Assembly: GCA_963681505.1 (NCBI GenBank)
Contig: OY811978.1
Span: 8,983,055-9,047,054, forward strand
Direction of reading: 5' to 3'
DNA: 64,000 nt
From: Eunapius fragilis
Lineage: Eukaryota > Porifera > Demospongiae > Spongillida > Spongillidae
Positions within the stretch are counted from its first letter, which is position 1; each line of letters begins with the position of its first letter. Below the pieces are notes generated by a model. That model saw nothing but the letters and a program-made list of their open reading frames with translations. It had not been told where the DNA came from and made no database searches. The translations under genes were made by a program, and so were the position numbers. Positions 22,754 through 35,300 of this stretch are shown here, piece after piece.

Positions 22754-22908
22754 CACTGCGCCACAGCATTTAGTATGTAGAGTTGTGCGGAGTCTGCATA
22801 CCAACCATATGCAGATGAGTATTGTTGAAGTGTTCGTATGCAGACGTCTGCATACGGTTGATATGCAGACTCTGCACAGCTCTGCATACTAAATGCTGTG
22901 GCGCAGTG
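22754..22908. repeat. 155 bp palindrome
   Basis: CACTGCGCCACAGCATTTAG at the left is exactly mirrored at the right, with further pairing of ATGCAGA/TCTGCAT motifs inside. Probably a MITE. The right end contains TGGCGCAGTGG, which fits a tRNA-type A box, but no B box follows. Confidence 0.7.
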
Positions 22909-22909
22909 G

Positions 22910-24199
22910 TAAAGCCGTGCACAGAAGAGTACTCACAGGGGAAAACGATAGATGATGCACCAAGAAAGTAGCAAGCTATATAGTAGCAGGTTCATGTATG
23001 CATGAAAGTGATTCTAAATCATCTATGAAATCAATGACTTGATTTGTGGGGTTTTTTTTCCTGCGAGATCACATGGCTCATATTCCCATGATCAGAATTT
23101 CTCTTGTGCACCCAATAAGTGGGGGAGGGAGGTGAAAGGCTATTAACATAATGACATGGGCGTGGCAGATCAAGGTAGCACAGTCTCTGATTGTGCATGC
23201 TAGATACAATAAATTAGACTGACCTACTTTCCAAATGTGATCCACTTTAGTTGTTAACGTTTTGTAAAGTTGCAGAGACCATGTAAAATGTTTAATCAGA
23301 AAGATAACCTCTGGTTTATTATAGGAACAGCAAGCAAGCCTAATTTTAACAGCAAGCGAGCCTAAGTGATTTTGAAAAAAGGTACTTAGAAACGTATACT
23401 GTTACCGCCATTAACACAGAGATACGCATGAGTATTTTTTCCAACTTAGCAAATGGAAGGGGGGACTAAACGCATCGATTTTATTTATTCCTGTTCAAAT
23501 GCGTCGCTTTCATTCGTGAGCAACTTCTTCAGCTTACCTAGATCTTCTATACGGTGTCCACGAATTAACGCTACCCTTTTAAACCGTTCGGTCATTATGA
23601 CGCTTCATTATTACCCCCCCCCCCCCCCCCCCCCCCCTCATAACATCATTGATATGGAAGGCTAGGTTGTGGGAGTCCGGACGCCATGTTTTTGTTCAGT
23701 ACATCTGAAAACGTCACGAGCGTGACCCCCCCCCCCCCCCAGCGTCAAGATGACGTTATTAAAATAGTTTGGATACGCCCCCTAATCTGTTTGGCACCAA
23801 CCTTTGCCCTGTGCACCGGGTCTGTGTGGGTACACGGTGACAGGGAAATTACGTGCGTTACAACACCGAGATTGCATGCTCATTGTACCAGCTTACTCAC
23901 AGCGGGCCATAAACAGTTGACGTTAACACCCATCCGGATAAAGCGGCTCACGGCAGCAGCGTCTCCATCCGTGCACGCTGTACGAAACTCCAACTCCTAC
24001 AGTAAGGTCAGTCAAATAGCTACATGCACGTGGCACCTACAGTGTAACGGTTACCCTACATTCTTTTTTGACGACATAATAGGTTCAGTGACTCGTGCCC
24101 AGCCAAAGCGCAGTTAATTACTCAAATACATTATTGCTACAATGATTAAAAAATCTTCCGAAGTACCAGAGATAATCTATATATTATCTCTGGAAGTAC
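22910..24199. other. Non-coding, with C-runs and a hairpin
   Basis: Holds C-runs at about 23613-23637 and 23727-23740, each next to ATGACG-type sequence that may be remnants of the same element. A hairpin at about 24160-24196 pairs AGTACCAGAGATAAT with ATTATCTCTGGAAGTAC. A 143-codon frame at 23686-24117 has no recognisable protein character. Confidence 0.4.
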
Positions 24200-24515
24200 A
24201 AGGCTCTCACTTGTCCAGCTAGTGGTTCTGCTAGTGCTGTTTATGATATCACTGTTACCTCACCGCTGGAGCTTCTGCAGGTACGGCAGCCAAAGCAGCA
24301 AGAGGTACATAAACTAGGATAGCGTTGCACTCCCTTAGCAGTGGAAACATACGGAGTTTGGGGAGCTGAATTAAGCATACAACACGTTCTCTTTTATTGC
24401 TCCCCTGATTGCATCATTGTGAACGAACCGAAGTCCATGATCCTGTCCAACTTTTATGGCAAACTTTGTATGATCCTCGTCCGGCTAACGCCAGAGCCAT
24501 AATGATGAGTTGAGG
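24200..24515 (+). pseudogene. Decayed non-LTR retrotransposon C-terminal fragment 1
   Basis: Translation in shifting frames gives DITVTSPLELL, then AGTAAKAARG, then TPLAVETYGVWGAE, then SNFYGKL and finally RANARAIM before a stop. This is the order of the conserved C-terminal segment of the retroelement family seen more completely at 27450-28010. Several frameshifts make it non-functional. Confidence 0.6.
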
Positions 24516-24742
24516 TTGCTTCATAGAGAACATTTAATTCTTCTTTTTTATAATATAATCATGATCAGAAGCGTGATTTAAAATATAATATACATGGATA
24601 CACATAATATATATAGATAGAACTTAATTACAAACAAACATATTCAAGCACATGCACACACATAATAGCACATACAAATTCTACTCATAAGCTGATGTTG
24701 GTAGTCCAGCCCCATCATGTATGTGTGTAGCACTCCTCCATT

Positions 24743-25930
24743 TCACTCTGCTTCCTCTTGTACACAGATTTGTGGCTCTTCGTATAGCAAATGCCAACCT
24801 TGCCTTACCCATCCAGTCACTTCACTTATTAGTGGTTTTTCCCACTTCAATGCTATTTTTGTTGCTAAAAGTTTCATGACAGAGTTAGCTTCACGAACAA
24901 GGACACCATCAATTGAGGTGACAAAAGTGGTGAAAGATGCATGTCTAGCCTCAACAGCATCTAGGTATTTCTTTTTCTTCTCATTTTCAGCTGATAGCAG
25001 AACAGAATCAACAGTGCAGCTAGTATATGACTGGGCGTCAGTATCCATGACACGAATATCAAATAACGCCTCAGTCTGGGCAGCCCACAAACCTCTCACA
25101 CCAAGATCAGCTACCAAGGCAGGAAGACCTCTCGCTGGATCAGCATCTCTCACAATTGGTTCTCTTATCACATCCCTAAATGCAATGGATGCAAGGTCAC
25201 CCAAAGCTTCTCTCACCTCATTGTGCCGTTGGATGCACCTTTTCTGCAGTCCAAAGCATGCAGAAGGGTAAACTCTCCACCACATCCATCACAGTCACCA
25301 GGTAATTTTGATAGTGGTTGGTGATATCTAATAGCCAAAGCATCAAGAAATTCTGATGGTGAGAGGTCAAAGTGGTAGTGGGATACTGGAATTACAGTCA
25401 GCCAGGTGGATGTCTTGCCCTTTACTGCTCTTTGGATTGCTTGCTTCTTCCCTTCACTCAAAGATGCCGCCAGTATTGAGGTTAGCTTATCTTCTTGAAA
25501 TCCTTTAATCTCAAGAGTCATCTCTTTCTTTGCCTGTGTCATCTGTTGCAAGTGATCATATACTGAGAAATCTCCCTTGCCTTTTATTGCTGCAACAATT
25601 AGATCAGTGCATGCTCTGGAAGTAATAAAAGCTGTTCTTGCTGTTTCAACTGGGTCGTTAACACCCATTCCTCACCCATTCCTCCCATCCGAGCAGGTAG
25701 TGTGAACAGGCATAGTTCTTGCTGTGATATGTCAGTACCAAAAACTGCAGGCCAAAAGGTTGTGTTTATCTTGTCTTGCAGGAGAGCAAAAGAAGATTCA
25801 CAGTTTGGTATGATTCGCTGTACAAATGACCATTCAAACTGCAGAGATTTTGCCATAGCAGCATACGCAGCTTGAGGTTGTTTTTCTGCAGCCCATGCTA
25901 GTTTATCAACACACACCAACCATGCATCAA
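24743..25930 (-). pseudogene. Decayed non-LTR retrotransposon C-terminal fragment 2
   Basis: Reads from 25919 downward in three successive frames: WAAEKQPQAAYAAMAKSLQFEW onward to MGGMG; a frameshift near 25660; then VETARTAFITS through a zinc-knuckle-like CDGCGGEFTLLHALDCRKG; a frameshift near 25250; then HNEVREALGDLA, DADPARGLPALVADLGVRG and FDIRVMDTDAQSY to a stop at 24743. It corresponds to the region after the reverse transcriptase of LINE-like elements. At least two frameshifts, so dead. Confidence 0.7.
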
Positions 25931-26241
25931 TCTTATCTGCAATAAACTGTTTAGTGAGCTTGATCAGAAATAAATATTATTATTATTATTGATATTATTA
26001 TTATGTATATATGCGTATTTGTGCTCCCTTCTGACTTTGTGTACACTGGGTGTCCACGAAAGAATGCAACGCTTTAAAATCATAATAACTCAGGATTGAA
26101 ATTAATTAACTGTTTGATTTCTTTAACATAGGTTATCCAAATACAATTATTGTAATCGGTTAAGTAATTGTATCAAAACCATTTTTTTTTTTGGATTGAG
26201 CTTTATTCCACCAAAAATATACTCCAAATACAATAATCCAC

Positions 26242-26880
26242 ATACTATACAAAACAATGCATAAAAAACAAAAGTGTTACTGATAGATTATTAGACTGAG
26301 GATCGTATCTTACCCTCAACAGTGGCAAGGGTAAGGTCATGTTCGTAAATAGGGTGGCGATGTGATGACACTTGCTTCCACGAATGCACAGAACAGCAAC
26401 ACAAAGGGAAGCATAAGAGAGTCGAGTGCGTAGCCAGCTAACTACAAGAGAATACTGTTTGTCCTGCTTGATGGAAATGTCTGCCAAATGCCTGATAAAT
26501 GTTGAACACTCACAAGCCATTCCTCCTGTTGTCCTGAAAACCAGTGGCGTTCAATCTCTTTCACCCGTTGATTATATTTTTCCGATTCATGTCTGTGATA
26601 TATTGCTGGCAAGTCCAAGGAATGGTAGCTTGGAGCATTAGGGTGGAAAACCCTTGCATCAATGTAAGCATCCTGGCCACGATTCCAAAAACCCCTGGCA
26701 CGTATATCAAGACGTGAATTCTCATCAGTGTTGGCAGATTTGTGGTGAAAGCCTTCACCATTCAGTGGTTGTAAGTGAGGTTCAATGGCAACATTATGGC
26801 GTACTTCTGATAACAAGGAAGCACTGAGATCTCGGATCAAACCATCCTACATCAAATATTCAAAGCCCACAATTATCAAA
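26242..26880 (-). pseudogene. Decayed non-LTR retrotransposon C-terminal fragment 3
   Basis: Minus-strand frame from about 26840 gives EPHLQPLNGEGFHHKSANTD, RLDIRARGFW, DARVFHPNAPSY and IYHRHESEKYNQRVKEIE; after a frameshift near 26545 it continues as ACECSTFIRHLADI and SLCVAVLCIRGSK. A different lineage from fragment 2, also from the tail beyond the reverse transcriptase. Confidence 0.65.
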
Positions 26881-27449
26881 ATTATTCAAGATTGCAGGAG
26901 ATAATTGAATATAATAACTACTATTCGGTAACGCAAGATCTGAATATGCAGTGGAACAGCAATGATTTCAAATTATTATTTTCAATAGTGAGTTAAAAAT
27001 ATATAAGGCCATAATTTGCTTTAAAGTTATTAATGTTGAAGCTGTTATGGATAACTAATTTTAATAACCACCACTTATTAGTCCATTATTAAATAAAGTA
27101 AATGCACCATTTGATTTGGTATTAAATTATGTAATGGTGAGTTATTGAAACAAAGTTAATTAAAATTGTAGTGCATTTTCAAGTTTGATTTGTTGTTTTG
27201 AATATTAGCAACTAAAACGTCAATTAAATTTCATAATTTTCAAAATTTTCTCAACCTGGTTAGTCTGAACTTTATAAATCATATTATTAATTTAACGTTG
27301 TCGCACATTATTTTGTCAAATTAATTAACTGAAAGCTATTTAATTTTATTTTAATATTGCAGTTTTTACTTGACTATCCATGGTTATTGTATATTCATTC
27401 ATCAATCCTATTAAGGAATTATATTCGTTTAAAAACGTTGCATTCTTTA

Positions 27450-28010
27450 ATAATAATAAGAGGGTTCTCTTTGTGCCCTCTGTCAGATAAGATGTTGGAT
27501 CCCCTGGGACATCATGCCACTACTTGTAAGCGTGGTGGGGATGTGGTATTTCGCCACAACAAGTTGAGGGATATATTGGCTGAAACATGTAGGCGAGCCC
27601 ATTTTAGTGTTCAAGTGGAAGCCGGTTGGGACCTCACTTCTGATCACAGTCATTCTCGTCCTGCGGATTTTCTCATCTCCAACTGGGTTCTGGGCAAAAC
27701 TGCGGCCTTTGACTTATCGGTTACATTACTGATAAACTCCAAAACTTTATCTGAAGCGGGACTAACATCTGGAGCAGCTGCACATGCCACTGAGCTCCGA
27801 AAACATGAGGCTAATGATGTTAAGTGTAATGATCTTGGGTGGATCTGTATCCCTCTGGTAGTGTAAACATATGGAGCATGGGGGAAGGAGGCTTTGGAGG
27901 CATTTTCCATGTTAGCCTCTCGTCTAGCCACTTCTTCATCCAGGCCCAAATCTAGGGTATTATCTGACCTTTATTCAAGCTTCATTTAGTTAGGGCAAAT
28001 GTGAGGGCTA
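27450..28010 (+). pseudogene. Decayed non-LTR retrotransposon C-terminal fragment 4
   Basis: Gives LDPLGHHATTCKRGGDVVFRH, NKLRDILAETCRRAHFSV, RPADFLISNW, LGKTAAFDLSVTLL, GAAAHATELRKHEAND and LGWICIPLVV. A TAA then interrupts before TYGAWGKEALEAF, LASRLATSSSRPKSRVLSDLY and another stop. It is the longest single-frame piece (27357-27866) and the reference for recognising the other fragments. Confidence 0.7.
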
Positions 28011-28149
28011 TTTTGTGCAGACCTTTCATGCCCTCATCAGGTATACATCTGAGTTTGTATGTTGTTTTGTGATTTGTGCTTAATATTGTGTATTTATTCT
28101 TGTATCATAGTATTATATATATATATAATATTATATATATAATTATTAT

Positions 28150-28316
28150 AATAAAAAGAAGCCACTGCCATTATCTCCTCTGTAGCCTCAAGACTTGCCA
28201 CCTCCATGTGTCGGCCAAAGTCCATCGTACTTAATGATATCTATGGCCGACTGAATCTCCACCTGGTCAGGGCTAATGCTACAGCTATCCTCTCTAGGTT
28301 AGCTCGTCTACCTTAG
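28150..28316 (+). pseudogene. Retrotransposon terminal fragment 5
   Basis: Reads KEATAIISSVASRLATSM, RPKSIVLNDIYGRLNLHLV and RANATAILSRLARLP followed by TAG at 28314-28316. This is the extreme C-terminus of the same family and keeps an open frame over its length. Confidence 0.6.
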
Positions 28317-28689
28317 AGGCTGTACTTTGTATTTAATCAGTGTTGTTACTGTATATTCATGTTATGCATGGTATATTTAAAAATATGTATATTATTATGT
28401 GTATTTACTTTTTTTTACAGTTGCATCATATTTATAAGAGAAACCATGAATAAATGAAATACATGCATAAATTAATACACGAGACATTGCACCATACATG
28501 CATACCTATACTACACACTACTATTTTTTTTTAATTGCCTCGGACATGTACACTGTTTAGATTAGGTAGTTCCTTATTTTATTATGATATGTCATGTTAT
28601 AATTTTCACTGTCATATCTTTAATGATTAAATTGATGCGTTAAAAAATAATAATAATAATAAATAAAGCTCTAAAGCATAATATAATCT

Positions 28690-29724
28690 ACTCAAATGAT
28701 TGGGGCAGACTTCTTGCCAAAATAGCTCTTGCTGCGGACCAAGTCAGCACCAGACTAAGTCTGCCATAAAGGTCAGTAGTGACCCTACTTTTGGCAGAGA
28801 AACACTGATAGCAAGCCAAGTGGCCAAACGAGTGAAGGTGATGTGTGCTTCTCTGACCCAGTTATCATACATCTCGACAGCCATGGGGAACACACACCCA
28901 ATCTAGTTCCTGGCACTTTGGCTCATTGGCAATGTGCTTGTGCTGCTCAGTAGCTGCTGCACCTGCGGTCATCCTGCCTCATTCAACACAATAGGGGTGA
29001 GTGGTGAGATTACAGTGACATCCCACACAGCTGCATGACCTTCCTCTTTCCCAGGCTGCTACCAACACATCAGCTGGTCACTTTGCCCAGACACTGCACT
29101 TGACCCTCTAGGCCATCATACAGTGACATGCAGACGGGGAGGTGATGTTGTGATGCGCCATAATCGTTTACGAGATGTAATTGTTGACCTTTGCCACAGT
29201 ACTCACCAGGGAGTCATGGTGGAGGTTGGTACCTGACCTTAGGCAAACTCATTGGACAAATCATGGCCAAGCCACCATTTTAAGACTACCAAAATCTCAT
29301 TGGGTTCCAAGTGGAGGCCAAGTGCAGCAGATGGTACCACAGACAACCAGGAAGCAGAGTGAAGGGCTGACTCAGACAAAATACGTGCTTTGTTGGCAAC
29401 TGATGAAGACACTAACAATGTCTGAAACAGATGATTGTCAGGTTTCTGGGACAAAGTTCTCTGTTTGATAGGAGAGGACAGAACAGATTGTACAGAAATG
29501 GCATCAGATGGAAGGACCTGGCTGTTAAAAAGAGTAATGGCCTGTACAAGATACTGATTTTCTGTCACCAAAGCCAGAGGAGCAATAAGTGCTGCACTAG
29601 AATGGTGAGAAAGAGATTGCAAGCCAACGCCCTCGTAGCGTAGACTAAGCTGGACCTGCTGCCATGTGGACAGAGGTGTCCAACACAAAGCAATCTTTAA
29701 AACACAGTCTGACATCACTATCAA
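28690..29724 (-). pseudogene. Retrotransposon fragment 6, carrying an inverted internal segment
   Basis: Minus strand 29724-29239 reads RYEGVGLQSLSHHSSAAL, SPIKQRTLSQK, HLFQTLL and LHLEPNEILVVLKWWLG. The piece that should follow lies on the plus strand at about 29065-29238 (CPDTALDPLGHHTVTCRRGG, RHNRLRDVIVDLCHSTH, VMVEVG). Minus-strand reading resumes at about 29060 with AAVWDVTVISPLTPIVLNEAG, then NEPKCQELDWVCVP, then NWVREAHITFTRLATWLA and, after a frameshift, DLYGRLSLVL and ARAILARSLPQ to about 28690. Confidence 0.65.
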
Positions 29725-32174
29725 AAAGCTGTCTATGATCTATTATAATATTTATTATTACGACACGTCGTTTAGTTTTGCATCATTGGTGCATGGCAAT
29801 TTTGTCTCAGAATAGCCAAGGGGGGAAAAAAAGCTTGAATGCATGGCCATGGGATTTTGAAGAAGTCTGTGCATGGTGGTGCTGATTAATTAAATTAAGG
29901 ACGCATGGGAGTCTTGAATAAAAAAATTCCATTTGTACATATCAACAGCTAGTGTACTCATACAAATTAGTAGACTGTACCAAATAGAGAACTTGAATTT
30001 TGCTCTTGTTATTACAGCATGCAATGCTGCAATATGTAAACAGGCTTAACTTTCCTTGCTTCCACCATGCATGTAGTTAGTGATGTACCTTATGTGTGTA
30101 CAGTGGCTAGTAAAACGACGCAATTATTTTGTCCATGCATCAGAGGTTATGCCAAACGTGCGCATCATTCCTGAGCCTCCTCCTAGTGATAGGTCTCAAC
30201 TGTAATCGAGAATTTCAATGTACATGTATATGTACATGTACAGTTGTTCATGGATTAATTAAGGACTATAAACCCACAAGCGTTACGCCTTGCTCCCTGA
30301 TAGGTATAAATAGCTCATTTAGCGTTAAGATTTTGCGGGGTTACACCATCTCCTCCCCAAAACCAAGCTCGCGGAGAGTGGTACCAGAGAGGAGAAATTA
30401 CTGTACACGCCCTACGCCCAGGGGTTACTATGAAGTGACCAGGTGTAGGGGTCCACTCTGAGTGACCAGGTGTAGGGGTCCACTCTTGCTTATTTCAGTA
30501 GTTTCCTTTTATTTCTTAAAAGAAGGTTAGGAGGGTCCACTCTTGTTTAATTCATCCACCTTTTTTTATCTTTAATTTCCTCTCGTTTCTTCCAATTTGG
30601 AGGCAGCCAATACTGGTGCATATAACAGGGTAGTAAAGTATAACGGACCCATGTTTAATACACACGTTCATGCTAAGGTCGGCTGCTAATTGTTTCATGT
30701 CACTCACCTTGTACTTGTTTATATTATTCAAATAAACATTCTTTGTTCCTTTTTCTTATGTTGTATTGAAGTATCAGGCTACAAATTAAATATCCTTCGC
30801 ACCTTTGCTTCCAAAAATTAAAATTATAACCATTTGTTTGTGATTCCCTTTCTCTCTTGCCTAAGTTCCATAACTGTCAAAGGTCCTTTGTTAATGTTAA
30901 AATCCTTTTGGCCTGGAGCTATATTAATCATGGCTGGTTATGCTTCTGACTACCTAGATGGTGGTATAGTGTTCAGTTCAGCAGCTATGAAAATGAAGCA
31001 ATACTCCAGATAATGATAGCTGTCATAAGCCACTTCAAAAAACATATTCTTCTCACCCAATTTGTACATCATAAAAATTGACATTGTTCATGATATCAAT
31101 AATGCTACCAAGCACTTCAAGATAGTATATCACTGGTTAGTCTAGTAATGCATGAGTAAACTATACGTATACCCGTGCATTTTCTTGAGAAGGACCTCAA
31201 ACGGGGGAACTATACGTTTCTGACAGCACTGAACATGCATGGAAGATTAAGACTTCTACTTTGAGGGTAATGCATATGGGCTAATACGGTATGAACATGA
31301 TCAATTCATGTTTCGTTATATATGGAGTATGGTTGTATAGTAGCCCTTTTTTTACAGGCATGGATTTGGATTATGCAAACCTTTTATAATGAATGGCAAA
31401 ATACCGTCTATTCATAACGAAAAACGAGCTAGAAAGGTTGACAAGGCCGGAACTGATACGCATGTTACTTTTAAACGTGCATGGTACTGCAAGCATGAAA
31501 ATGAATATGCAGATAGGTGCAAATTTAAGGTAATATAATGAAAGCCCCCTTTTTTTCAATACCACTCAATGGCTTGATTGTTATTACCGTAAGTTACCGC
31601 TCCCATGCATCAAAAATATTTGATGCGTTTTTTGCGTAACTCCGTAACAGCCGCGAAATTGTTTCGTTCGCGGTTACGAAGATACGAATGTTTTTTAAGC
31701 ACGAACATTTTTTTTCTCGCTGAGGGCGGAGGGGTGGGGTGTACTTTACGGTAACTAGATTTGAAATGCCAAAGTTGCGTTAGAAACATTCCAAGAATTT
31801 AGATCTGCCGCATGCATTTGAACTAGTTTTTATATATAGTTCATACCATCGTGATCGTAATCTCGTGCCCAGACCTATATGACGCAATGATTATCGCATG
31901 TATAGTTTGGGCACTGAAGCAGTGAAGCCTTCGTACACGTTTTCTGGAATCCCCTCGAGCCCTTAGTAGAGTACCCGCTACAGCTCGGGAAGCTTCAGTC
32001 CAGGACCCTCGGGGATTCTAAATCATGTTTAACCTATATGTACATCTCATTCAGCTGACGTAATTATGTCATTATGACGTCATGGCTTAGGTCTCTCCCT
32101 GATGTTTTTAAAATACTAGTTCCTCCCGTAACTAACTATAAGGTGCGCCCTCTCGTTCTCTCCGAGGTCTCTCA
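29725..32174. other. Intergenic, mostly featureless
   Basis: No coding frame of interest. It includes a 27 bp direct repeat (30434-30460 and 30461-30487, unit beginning AGTGACCAGGTGTAGGGGTC) and a short hairpin at about 31947-32017 (GAATCCCC/GGGGATTC). Confidence 0.4.
31584..31754. mobile_element. Small MITE-like element with TTACCGTAA ends
   Basis: Bounded by TTACCGTAA and TTACGGTAA with partly matching sub-terminal bases. Inner hairpins at CATCAAAAATATTTGATG and CGCGAAA...TTCGCGG. Non-coding. Confidence 0.45.
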
Positions 32175-32182
32175 TATATAAG
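32175..32182 (+). promoter_or_regulatory. TATA box, NRPS-like gene
   Basis: TATATAAG 160 bp before the proposed start codon; the identical octamer precedes annexin gene 1. Confidence 0.45.
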
Positions 32183-32342
32183 TTTTAAACAGGGCAGCAC
32201 CACAGTCGTTATCTAGTGTACGTGCGCGCACGAGAACGGTTAAAGAGACGGACGCTCGAGTCTTCTAAATATATAAATAATAAAAATAATTTTTTTATTT
32301 ATTTATTTTTGTGAGGGGTGTTGCGTTTTGCCTTGAACAAAG

Positions 32343-35300
32343 ATGGATACCACTCCGGACCCAACGAGGTACGTATAAGGCTGCGTGTCATGGGAACCCC
32401 ATACGCCTGTTTCTGCCAAGGAACGCACTATCGTCGATCGTAGATCAGACGAAGGCAGTTTCGAACCATTCTAACTGTGGGTGTGGTAAGACCATAGGGG
32501 ATGTGTCTCTCTGAGCCCTTAGTGCCACTCCGCTAAACCAAGCCTACGCCTTCATGTCACGCTTGCGCATCGGATTTTTTTAAAAATTGTGTAATCGAGC
32601 ATGTGTAATTATGAACGTGCGCGACTATATATAATCCTTACGGCGGGTAATTTGCGTGCGTGCAGTGGTCGTAGCGCGAATGGGCAAAGCGCAAGCCGTC
32701 CTTCTTGTACTCTTTTACCGCGAAGTGAGCTGTTGTGGTTCCCGCGGAATGTGTTTATAGCGCCCAGGAATGCAACCATTCCGTAATGGGAAAGTCAAAA
32801 CAAGGCCTGGACAAGCACCCCTCCCTATCTTGTAATTACATGCCGTGACCACATGATTCGAACGCGTACAGCTGAATCCCTACACGACTTGAATCAGGCA
32901 TATGCATAGTGCTAGCTGCATCACAATCTATATATATGCATTTCCTAGCGCGATGCATCCATGACGTTATATTGTGTTTTACTCTCACTTGATCACATCG
33001 GACAGTTGGATAATAGCCAACACTAGCTTTAGCTGGTTTCTGTTGAGGTCGCGTGTAATGGTTACGGAAATACCGAGCGCATTTCTAAGAGTACATAATC
33101 AGCAGAAACATTTATGTTTTCGGAGAAAGCCCTTGGGATTCAATGGACACTTGGGATTCAATGGACACGCGCTGCGTTAGGTATGGAGGGAACACAGTAA
33201 GGTATCGTAGCTAGTATAGTATTCAGGCAATGAAGCAGTTATCAGTTAAAAATTTGGGTGGTAAAATGTTTTTGCATTGTTTAATAGCGCTTATGTAACG
33301 TTTGCGTGGCTAGTTGCATTGCGATAGTTGACGCCATTTCTTCTGCCGGACGTATATTATTACTTTATGCATCATGGGACTCGCGCATTGGGTGCGTATA
33401 CAATGCAGCAATTTGCTCCATGCGTGCAAACGTTTCAGTATATCCAACGCAAACGTGACATGGCTGCGTGTGTGAAAGTTTGAGAGTCAAATGCATGTAC
33501 ATGGTAAACCGGCGGTCAACCAGTGACAAGTCCGTAAGTAATGAAATTCACCTGCGTCAATACATGTATTTTTAAAAGAAACTCCTCTCGCATAACAATA
33601 GAGCATTGATGCGGTACGGCGTCCTTTAAAGTCTACTCCCGCTAACGCACAAACAAGCATTCCAACTTTATGATGTCCTTATTTGGTTCTACTATTGATT
33701 ACTCTAAAGTACTGAAGTATATGGTATCCCATAGCAGGTGCCAAGTCTATCAGTGACCTGTGTATTCATATTTTTTAAAAACAATTAAATTGCATGGGGT
33801 GGATGGAGAGTGAAAGAGGAATGAAGACACAACTAGCATTACAAGAAAGGCATGTACACTAGTATCAAATATTACATTATGAGGCAAAACACATGTCCTC
33901 CATTAGTTAGCATGCAAGGGCTTTTAAATGCAGTTGTAAGCATTTTTTTTTTTTGTTGTTGCACTGCAACACTTATACATTGTGACATCCTCATTGCCCA
34001 GGCAACCCAACAGTGCAAGGGATGAACTCGCTTGCCTGTTCTTGCAAGCCTGCTCAGAGCACGACGAGTCCCCAGCCCTGATCACTGACGCAGCAGTCTT
34101 CAGCTACAAGTGGCTGCATGCCTCAGCCATGATGGTAGCGTCCCAGCTCAGCAGTGCTCAGGTCCAACGCAGCCAAGTTGTGGCCCTCTGCATTCCCCCT
34201 GGGCCTGTCCTGATGGCAGCAGTCATGGGCTGCATACTTCACAGAGCTGTGTTTGTGATGGTGGATCCCTCTTTGCCCGTTAGGAGGAAACAGGTGATAG
34301 TGGAAACCGCAAAGCCCTGTGCGATGATCAACTGGGTGCAGCCTGAAGGTGATGTGCCCACCTCATCTGAGTACTCAACTTCTGCTCTCACGTTCAGAGC
34401 TTTTCTAGATGAGAAAAATAGCTTCTGCATTTGCCCTGATGATGGAACCAAACAGAAAATTACTGAGACTTTTACATGCAGCAGCAACACGTTGTACATT
34501 ATGTTCACATCTGGGTCTACAGGAGTTCCTAAAGGAGTCTGTGCTTCAACTGCTGGGACATTGAACCGGTTTAACTGGATGTGGAATGCATTCCCATTCA
34601 ACAAGGGTCAGGTAATGTGCTTTAAGACATCTGTACTTTTTGTTGACAGCATATGGGAAATCTTTGGAAGCGTTTTGAAAGGTGTGCCTCTAGCAATTCC
34701 CACACCAGGTGTTGCTCGGGATCCAAGGCTTCTGTTATCATTCCTCAGCAGGCACAGTGTAACCCATCTGACGTCAACACCAACATTGCTGCGGCATTTA
34801 TTAGGACTTGCTAGTGCAACAGAGAACCTAAGTACACTTGCTTTCTGCTTTGCAAGTGGAGAGCCACTCTCTGTGGCTTTGTGCTCGCAATTTTTCAACA
34901 CCCTTCCATCTTGCAGGCTTGTCAACCTTTACGGTACAACTGAAATATGTGCAGATATAACATATTTTGAAGTCACCGTTCAATACCTCTTAACATCTAC
35001 TGGTCCTCTCGTTCCAATTGGTAGACCAATTAGCAATTTGTACGTTGAGGTGGTCAACACATTAACTCATTCAGTTGTGAGCAAAGAAAACTCTCAGGAA
35101 CAAGGCGAATTGGTGGTGTACGGGTCTTGTGTTGCTGATGGGTATTTAGATAGCAATATTAAACCTTCAGGGGAAAACCGCTACGCTGGAACACCCAATT
35201 CATTCAATACACATGACATTGTCTACTACACCTCATGTGGAAATCTGATGTATTCAGGCCGCAGTGATCACCAGATCAAGCTAGGTGGAATCAAAATAAA

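Noticed and set aside
22897..22920. tRNA or tRNA-derived SINE start (TGGCGCAGTGG)
   Set aside because: Fits an A box but no B box or cloverleaf follows, and the motif is part of a palindrome arm.
23686..24117. 143-codon frame
   Set aside because: No domain, compositional or splice support; begins inside a C-run region.
28081..28145. Regulatory AT-rich element
   Set aside because: Simple TATA/ATT low-complexity sequence between two retroelement fragments.
33982..34001. Start of the NRPS-like gene at GTG 33982
   Set aside because: Animals initiate at ATG almost always; a CAG acceptor at 33999-34001 and an in-frame leader exon at 32343-32368 explain the frame better.
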